Assembly: GCF_030813245.1 (NCBI RefSeq)
Contig: NZ_JAUSUA010000001.1
Location: 682,001-746,000, forward strand
Source: Alkalicoccobacillus murimartini
GTDB lineage: Bacteria > Bacillota > Bacilli > Bacillales > Bacillaceae_D
Direction: 5' to 3'
DNA: 64,000 nt
This document shows positions 58,780 through 64,000 of this stretch, in pieces. Position 1 is the first letter of the stretch. Every line of letters starts with the position of its first letter. A program made the translations under genes and the position numbers. The notes beneath the pieces are model-generated. The model ran no database searches. It saw only the letters and a list, made by a program, of their open reading frames with translations, and was not told the DNA's origin.

Positions 58780-60348
58780 ATGAGCAAAATCCAATTGAAT
58801 GTTATTGAAACAAGTGATGTACATGGCCATATTATGCCACACCGATACCGTACGGAAAGTGATTTACCGCTTGGTTTAGCCAAAATCGGCTCTCTCATTC
58901 GAGAAGAGCGCACGAAACATGATCACGTTTTGCTTATTGATAACGGCGACCTCATTCAAGGAACGCCATTAACAACCTATTTCTCAAAACTGGACACTGA
59001 GCAAGAACATCCATTAATTCGAGCGGCAAATTTACTAGATTACGATGCAAGTGTGCTTGGCAACCATGAATTTAATTTTGGACTTAACACTCTTAACAAA
59101 GCAGTAAAAGACTCTTCATTTCCATGGTTAGCAGCTAATATTGTAAACCGGGAGACAAAGCAATGTTATTTTGGAAGACCTTACATTGTAAAGGAGTTTG
59201 AAGGAGTGAAGGTGGCGATATTAGGGTTAACCACTCAATACATTCCTAACTGGGAAGATCCTCATCATATCGAAGGACTTGAGTTTGAAGATTGCGTAGA
59301 GTCTGCTAAAAAGTGGGTCAAACAGATTCGTGAAACAGAGGAACCTGATGTGATGATTGTTTCCTACCATGGGGGATTTGAACGGAACCCAGAGAATGGG
59401 GCAGAGGAAGAAAGAGAGACAGGAGAAAATCAAGGCTATGCGATCTGCCAAGAGGTGGAAGGGATTGATTTACTGCTCACTGGTCACCAGCATCGTTTGC
59501 TGGCAGGGAAGTGTGGGGACGTTCATATTCTTCAGCCAGGATGTTTTGGAGCAGTAGTTGGAAAAGCAGTCATTGAACTAGAGAAACGTTCAGAAAAATG
59601 GAGCATCACCTCGATTCATACCGAGCTGATTGAACCCATAAATGTCGAAGCGGATCAAGCAGTTGTAGACGCCTCAAACGCGTTGGAGGAAGAGGTCCAA
59701 GCTTGGTTAGATGAACCAATTGGACACGTAGAAGGTAGCTTACGGATAGAAGATGCGTTTGATGTACGTTTGAACAAACACCCGTTTACGGAATTTATTA
59801 ATAAGGTTCAGATGGAAGCATCAAAGACAGCCATCTCTAGTACCGCTCTGTTTGATAATACGTCAAAAGGCTTTCCTGACACCATTACAATTCGTGACGT
59901 CATGTCTAATTATATCTATCCGAATACACTAAAAGTGTTAGAGATTACGGGTGAAGAGCTAAAAGCAGCTTTGGAGCGGAGTGCTAGTTATTTTCAAGTA
60001 GTTGATGGAAAACCAGACATAAATCCTGCTTTTCTTTATCCAAAACCTCAGCATTATAATTATGATATGTGGGAAGGAATTCGATACACGATTGATCTCT
60101 CAAAAAATGAGGGAGAGCGAATTGTTCAGTTAGAAGAAGAGAATGGAAAAGCAATTAATATGCAAGAAACATATGAGGTTGTAATGAGTAACTACCGCGC
60201 TAGTGGTGGTGGCGAATACACGATGTTTAAGGACAAGCCTGTCATTAGAGAGATGCAAGATGATATGACGGATTTAATCATTCAATATGTTCAAAAGCAT
60301 AAAACGATCTCATCTACTGTGAACCAAAATTGGCGAGTAATCTGGTGA
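58780..60348 (+). CDS. 5'-nucleotidase/2',3'-cyclic phosphodiesterase family protein, YunD-like, 522 aa
   Basis: The two-metal phosphatase domain occupies residues 1-270 with ETSDVHGHIMP, LIDNGDLIQGTP, LGNHEFNFG, SYHGGFE and TGHQHRLL. The 5'-nucleotidase C-terminal domain follows (about 290-480, IRDVMSNYIYPNTLKVLEITGEELKAAL, MSNYRASGGGEYTMF). There is no signal peptide or membrane segment, so it acts in the cytoplasm, unlike secreted relatives. It is 20 bases after mrfA and likely co-transcribed. Substrate may be nucleotides or cyclic nucleotides. Confidence 0.9.
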   Translation: MSKIQLNVIETSDVHGHIMPHRYRTESDLPLGLAKIGSLIREERTKHDHVLLIDNGDLIQGTPLTTYFSKLDTEQEHPLIRAANLLDYDASVLGNHEFNFGLNTLNKAVKDSSFPWLAANIVNRETKQCYFGRPYIVKEFEGVKVAILGLTTQYIPNWEDPHHIEGLEFEDCVESAKKWVKQIRETEEPDVMIVSYHGGFERNPENGAEEERETGENQGYAICQEVEGIDLLLTGHQHRLLAGKCGDVHILQPGCFGAVVGKAVIELEKRSEKWSITSIHTELIEPINVEADQAVVDASNALEEEVQAWLDEPIGHVEGSLRIEDAFDVRLNKHPFTEFINKVQMEASKTAISSTALFDNTSKGFPDTITIRDVMSNYIYPNTLKVLEITGEELKAALERSASYFQVVDGKPDINPAFLYPKPQHYNYDMWEGIRYTIDLSKNEGERIVQLEEENGKAINMQETYEVVMSNYRASGGGEYTMFKDKPVIREMQDDMTDLIIQYVQKHKTISSTVNQNWRVIW

Positions 60349-60356
60349 TAAGGTCA

Positions 60357-60404
60357 TAAAAAAACAAGCAGGGTCATGTATACATGGCACCTGCTTGTTT
60401 TTAT
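60357..60404. terminator. Bidirectional terminator between the phosphatase gene and the phn genes
   Basis: AAAAAAACAAGCAGG pairs with CCTGCTTGTTTTT around an inner CATGTATACATG palindrome. Confidence 0.9.
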
Positions 60405-60405
60405 T

Positions 60406-61188
60406 TTAAACGAGCTTAGCTCGAATTTTTCCAGAAACAAAGTCAACGAGTGTAATCATCACAATGATTCCAAGTAAGATAATCCCTACGCGCTCCCAAT
60501 CACGAACTTGAAGAGCAAAAATCAATGGTGTACCAATACCACCAGCTCCAATAATACCTAAAATGGAGGCGGCACGGATGTTCACCTCAAACCGATACAT
60601 CACAAAGTTTAAATAACTAGGTAAGATTTGTGGAACAACAGCAAACCACAACGTCTTAATTGGATTAGCTCCCGTTGCAATTAATGCTTCCGTTGTACTT
60701 AGGTTCACACTTTCAACATCATCTGAAAAAAGTTTACCCAGCATACCGATCGAACCAATTCCTAGTGCAAGTACACCTGAGAACGAGCCCGGACCAACGG
60801 CTTTAATAAAGAGAAGGGCAAAGATGATGTCTGGAAAAACACGAATAAAACTTAGAATGAATTTCCCGAATTGAGAAATCACTCGTGATTTTACAATATT
60901 ACGAGCGGCAAGAAACGCTAATGGAATACAAAAAATCGCCGCAATGAACGTTCCTAAAATCGCAATGGCTAGTGTTTCAATTAACTTTCTAATTAAATCC
61001 TCACCAGCTGGATCATAGACATAATCCCAATCGGGACTAAACAATCCATTAAAGATGGCTCTAACAATTTGACCTGAGGTTTCTTTCACCTCAATTGTAG
61101 GTAATCCAGCAAATGCCCATATGTATATTAGCATTAGAACGATGACAACAACAAAACGTGTGAATATCTTCTTTTTCTGTGGGTTCAT
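60406..61188 (-). CDS. phnE: Phosphonate-type ABC transporter permease, second PhnE, 260 aa
   Basis: This inner membrane permease has about six helices. The EAA-type cytoplasmic loop reads STTEALIATGANPIKTLWFAVVPQILPSYLNF and the following helix FEVNIRAASILGIIGAGGIGTPLIF is typical for PhnE. Its ATG overlaps the stop of the preceding permease gene by four bases, so the two permeases are made together. Two PhnE subunits around one PhnC ATPase form the channel. It is the last gene of the operon. Confidence 0.93.
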   Translation of the reverse strand: MNPQKKKIFTRFVVVIVLMLIYIWAFAGLPTIEVKETSGQIVRAIFNGLFSPDWDYVYDPAGEDLIRKLIETLAIAILGTFIAAIFCIPLAFLAARNIVKSRVISQFGKFILSFIRVFPDIIFALLFIKAVGPGSFSGVLALGIGSIGMLGKLFSDDVESVNLSTTEALIATGANPIKTLWFAVVPQILPSYLNFVMYRFEVNIRAASILGIIGAGGIGTPLIFALQVRDWERVGIILLGIIVMITLVDFVSGKIRAKLV

Positions 61189-61985
61189 GATAACTTCTCC
61201 CTTAGAGATGTACTGATAAAATCGATTATCAATACAACAATTAAGGTATATAGAATAATCGTAGAGACCCTGGCATAATCAAAGAATCCGAGTGCCTGGT
61301 CATAATACAATCCGATACCTCCGGCCCCAACGAGACCTAAAACTGCCGCAGCACGAACATTTACTTCAAATGAATACAAGGTAAATGATAAAAATTGCGC
61401 TGTAACCTGTGGGATGACACCATACATAATAAGTTTAATTTGGTTAGCTCCAACCGCACGCATTGCTTCAAGCGGACCTTCATCAATTCCCTCAATAGAC
61501 TCATAGATTAATTTACCGATAATTCCTAGTGAGAAACCGATTAAAGCCAGAACACCTGAGAATGCTCCAATTCCAAAAATAGCAACAAAAATGGCGGCTA
61601 GCAGTAAATCAGGAATCGTACGAATTAAATTTAACAGCCAACGCGCAGGAAGATTAATCCACTTCGCACGCAGCACATTACGAGCAGCTAAAAGAGCAAG
61701 AGGCATGGCAAGAATTGCGCCAAATGTAGTACCCAAAATAGCCATTCGAATTGTTTCAAGAATAGGTTCAGTAATTCTAGTGAAGTAAGCCCAATCGGGT
61801 GGAACCATCTCAATGATTAAGTCACCCATATTTGGCAGTCCTCGTTGTAAATCAGAGAACGAAAATCCAACGGTTAGCCCACTAGCATATAAGATCGCTA
61901 AAAACAATAGAACAGTGAATGATTGTTTTGTTTTTTTCTGCCTGTAAAAAGAAACTGGTTTTTGATTCGTTGAAGATGAACTCAT
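61185..61985 (-). CDS. phnE: Phosphonate-type ABC transporter permease, first PhnE, 266 aa
   Basis: A PhnE homologue similar in plan to the downstream copy, with an EAA loop [32 protein letters not shown] followed by [24 protein letters not shown] cytoplasmic N-terminal tail ([21 protein letters not shown]) precedes the first helix. The ATG overlaps the phnC stop by four bases. The pair of unequal permeases suggests a heterodimeric channel. Both copies probably arose by duplication. Confidence 0.93.
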   Translation of the reverse strand: MSSSSTNQKPVSFYRQKKTKQSFTVLLFLAILYASGLTVGFSFSDLQRGLPNMGDLIIEMVPPDWAYFTRITEPILETIRMAILGTTFGAILAMPLALLAARNVLRAKWINLPARWLLNLIRTIPDLLLAAIFVAIFGIGAFSGVLALIGFSLGIIGKLIYESIEGIDEGPLEAMRAVGANQIKLIMYGVIPQVTAQFLSFTLYSFEVNVRAAAVLGLVGAGGIGLYYDQALGFFDYARVSTIILYTLIVVLIIDFISTSLREKLS

Positions 61986-62752
61986 GCTTTAACACCTAGC
62001 ATTTCTTTATCATCAATTGGGCGTCCGTAAATCTCAGCAAACGCTTCATCCGTAGCTTCTTCAACAGGGCCATCAAAAACAATTTCACCCGCTCGTAAAC
62101 CAATAATACGCGTAGCATAAGCGCGTGCTAAATCAATAAAGTGTAAATTAACAACCGTTGTAATACCTAAGTCTTCATTTATACGTTTTAAGTCATCCAT
62201 TACTTGTTTAGTAGTTAATGGGTCAAGAGAAGCAACCGGTTCATCAGCTAAAATAATTTTAGCTTCCTGTGCCAAAGCTCGAGCAATAGATACACGCTGT
62301 TGTTGTCCACCTGAAAGCTCGTCCGCTCTTGAGAAAGCTTTATCAGGGATATTCACGCGTTCTAATGCTTTCATAGCTAAATCCTTGTCCTCCTTTGGAA
62401 AGAGGCCAAAAATCATTTTTAATGTTGAATGATAACCAACTCGTCCAGATAGTACATTACGGAAAACAGATGAACGTTTAACAAGGTTAAAGTTCTGGAA
62501 TATCATCCCGATGTCACGTCTAATTTTATATAGACCTTTACCTTTAGCTTTTGTAATAGACTGACCGTCAATCAATATTTCACCTTCGCTAATTTCATGA
62601 AGACGATTAATTGAACGAAGCATGGTTGATTTACCGGCACCTGATAATCCAACGATTACAACAAACTCACCTTTTTCGATCGTTACATCCATGTTACTAA
62701 GACCTTTTGTTCCATTTGGGTAGACTTTTGATACATTTTTAAACTCAATCAT
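61982..62752 (-). CDS. phnC: Phosphonate-type ABC transporter ATP-binding protein, 256 aa
   Basis: PhnC powers uptake. Walker A is [18 protein letters not shown], the Q-loop is [16 protein letters not shown], the signature is [19 protein letters not shown], Walker B is [16 protein letters not shown] and the switch His is NLHFIDLA. The [13 protein letters not shown] stretch is typical of PhnC. The gene is 113 bases downstream of phnD, across a hairpin. GGAAGGA precedes ATG 62752. Confidence 0.95.
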   Translation of the reverse strand: MIEFKNVSKVYPNGTKGLSNMDVTIEKGEFVVIVGLSGAGKSTMLRSINRLHEISEGEILIDGQSITKAKGKGLYKIRRDIGMIFQNFNLVKRSSVFRNVLSGRVGYHSTLKMIFGLFPKEDKDLAMKALERVNIPDKAFSRADELSGGQQQRVSIARALAQEAKIILADEPVASLDPLTTKQVMDDLKRINEDLGITTVVNLHFIDLARAYATRIIGLRAGEIVFDGPVEEATDEAFAEIYGRPIDDKEMLGVKA

Positions 62753-62783
62753 TGAATAAATCCTTCCTTCTGTTAGGAATCAT

Positions 62784-62824
62784 AAAAGGGCTGATGACTC
62801 CGTTAAAGCACGGAATCATCAGCC
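62784..62824 (-). terminator. Intra-operon hairpin between phnD and phnC
   Basis: On the reverse strand GGCTGATGATTCCG pairs with CGGAGTCATCAGCC (one G-U) and is followed by CTTTTATG. It resembles a leaky terminator that would give more PhnD binding protein than PhnC and PhnE. Confidence 0.7.
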
Positions 62825-62865
62825 ACCTACATACCGTTTCTCACTAAATCTGACCCGCGTCAGTA

Positions 62866-63828
62866 CTACTCAGTTTTTACTTTTTCGTTGTACTCACGAA
62901 CGATTTCAAACTTGCTGTCATCAGATTCTACATACCCTTCATGTGTGTAAACATCTTTGATGATCGCGCGACCTTCATCACTTTCACCAATGGCGATAAA
63001 TGCTTGTTGAATCTTCTCTTTCCAATCTTCATCCATATCAGGAAGAACAGCAATTGTGTCATTTGGAATATCTTCTGTAAATTCTAAGATTTCAGTGTCC
63101 TCAAATACAGAAGGGTAGTCACTTGTTACAACATTACGAGCATCTTGGAATGTTGCAGCAGCATCAACATCACCATTTAGTAGGGAGATAATCGCTTGGT
63201 CATGACCTTTAAGAGTCACAGGCTCCACATCAGTTAATGGATCTAAACCAGCATCAATTAATACAGCAGCCGGCCATACATAACCAGCAGAAGAGGTAAC
63301 ACTTTGGTAACCCATTTTCTTACCTTCTAAGTCTTCAATGCTTTCAATACCGGAATCTTTTTTAACGATAATTTGAGATTTGTATGTCTCTACTAAATCT
63401 TCTGTAGGAGATCCGTCTTCATCATTTACACCGTAACGCAATGCTTGAAGGATAACCTCTGCAGCTCCACGCTCTTCAGCTAGAACATAAGCAGTAGGAG
63501 GAAGGAACCCTACATCTACTTGTTCTGAAGCCATCGCTTCTACAATCGTGTTGTAGTCAGTAGAAACACTTACTGTTACAGGGATATCAAGTTCTGCTGA
63601 TAACAAATCTTCAAGTGGTTTCGCTTTTGCTTCCAGTGTGTCAGCATTTTGTGATGGAACAAATTGTACACGAAGAGTATCAGGCACATAACCTGTAGCT
63701 TCTTCTCCCGATCCGTTATCGTCACCGCCTGTTGTTTCTTCAGGTGTATCTGAATCACTACCACAGCCAGCAAGCAAAACCGCTGCTAGAGTGAACGTTA
63801 AACCAGTACCATACAAATGCTTTTTCAT
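62866..63828 (-). CDS. phnD: Phosphate/phosphite/phosphonate-binding lipoprotein, 320 aa
   Basis: This is the substrate-binding lipoprotein of the transporter. The signal peptide ends in the lipobox LLAGC with Cys22 as the lipidated residue. An acidic linker (SDSDTPEETTGGDDNGSGEE) follows, then the PhnD fold with TLRVQFVPSQNADTLEAKAKPLEDLLSAEL, SEQVDVGFLPPTAYVLAEERG, VKKDSGIESIEDLEGKKMGYQSVTSSAGYVWPA and LNGDVDAAATFQDAR. The ligand may be phosphonate, phosphite or phosphate; no phn lyase genes are in the window. AGGGGG precedes ATG 63828. Confidence 0.92.
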   Translation of the reverse strand: MKKHLYGTGLTFTLAAVLLAGCGSDSDTPEETTGGDDNGSGEEATGYVPDTLRVQFVPSQNADTLEAKAKPLEDLLSAELDIPVTVSVSTDYNTIVEAMASEQVDVGFLPPTAYVLAEERGAAEVILQALRYGVNDEDGSPTEDLVETYKSQIIVKKDSGIESIEDLEGKKMGYQSVTSSAGYVWPAAVLIDAGLDPLTDVEPVTLKGHDQAIISLLNGDVDAAATFQDARNVVTSDYPSVFEDTEILEFTEDIPNDTIAVLPDMDEDWKEKIQQAFIAIGESDEGRAIIKDVYTHEGYVESDDSKFEIVREYNEKVKTE

Positions 63829-63878
63829 TAAAAGACCCCCTAATATTATGTATAAAATTAATCAAGCAAATACTATTG

Positions 63879-63917
63879 TATCAAATTATTATTAAAAGAA
63901 TGTAAAAGTTTCGTAAA
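63879..63917 (-). promoter_or_regulatory. Pho box upstream of phnD
   Basis: On the reverse strand four hexamers lie exactly 11 bases apart: TTTACG (63912-63917), TTTACA (63901-63906), TTAATA (63890-63895) and TTGATA (63879-63884). Two fit TTHAYA fully and the other two differ by one base. This is the PhoP-binding layout of bacilli, about 50 bases upstream of the phnD start. Confidence 0.8.
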
Positions 63918-64000
63918 TTATGTGGTCGAATATAGAATTTATGATCAGGATATTGACAGGTTCCCTCCTAATTAACCTACACTCTCCTGAAAAAATGTAG

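Noticed and set aside
1-64000. CRISPR arrays, insertion sequences, prophage, toxin-antitoxin pairs or integrative elements
   Set aside because: No regularly spaced repeats, transposase, integrase or phage structural genes were found; the window is core chromosome.

Overview
The window is an ordinary chromosomal segment of a Gram-positive, endospore-forming member of the Bacillaceae, most likely from the alkaliphilic or salt-tolerant relatives of Bacillus subtilis. The evidence is the conserved gene order ypmA-ypmB-aspB-asnS-dnaD-nth-ypoC ... ponA-recU-yppC-sspM ... yppE, sporulation genes (racA, sspM, a Spo0E-family phosphatase, kapB), low-to-moderate GC, many acidic proteins, strong AGGAGG-type ribosome binding sites and dense intrinsic terminators. 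No phage, transposon, CRISPR array, rRNA or tRNA was seen.

Layout. 1-604 holds the 3' end of an MTA/SAH deaminase gene. 975-9860 is a forward block: ypmA, ypmB, aspB, asnS, dnaD, nth, ypoC and a double-GTPase dynamin (dynA). ponA and recU run in reverse at 9904-13301. 13474-16014 holds yppC, sspM (reverse, too short for most gene callers), racA, yppE and a small membrane protein. 16238-20366 holds ilvA, a PfpI-family gene, rnz and a three-gene thiol-redox set around bacilliredoxin brxA. 20419-24592 holds a metallophosphoesterase and an overlapping operon of a cvfC/ypgR homologue, a stand-alone sigma-70 region 1.1-like protein, and ydbS and ydbT. 24620-27732 is a reverse group with telA. 28316-34469 is gltA-gltB (glutamate synthase). 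34514-36966 holds ypjP, kapB and a DMT transporter. 37016-38210 is dapA behind a lysine riboswitch.

38280-40521 holds small items: a Spo0E-like gene, a HAD phosphatase, a 29-residue peptide unit, a candidate small RNA and a 53-residue protein. 40656-47711 is the sugar region: a thuA/oxidoreductase/epimerase operon, then xylR facing xylA-xylB, with near-consensus CcpA (cre) sites at both forward promoters. 47789-50564 holds a cold-shock gene with a sequestered ribosome binding site and a quinone-responsive mhqR-mhqE-mhqD operon. 50755-54292 holds small membrane proteins, an ABC ATPase, an acetyltransferase and a second PfpI protein. 54516-60348 holds pepF, the mitomycin-repair helicase mrfA and a 5'-nucleotidase-type phosphatase. 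The window ends with a reverse phnD-phnC-phnE-phnE transporter behind a four-repeat Pho box.

Functional themes are nitrogen assimilation and amino-acid synthesis (aspB, gltAB, ilvA, dapA), cell wall, DNA repair and chromosome handling (ponA, recU, nth, mrfA, racA, dnaD), thiol and quinone stress (brxA set, mhq operon), xylose use under carbon catabolite control, and phosphate-starvation uptake. I found no clear new multi-gene system. The observations most worth a second look are the stand-alone sigma 1.1-like protein, the operator-controlled small RNA candidate near 40145, the 29-residue peptide unit, the csp leader hairpin and the gltA control region.
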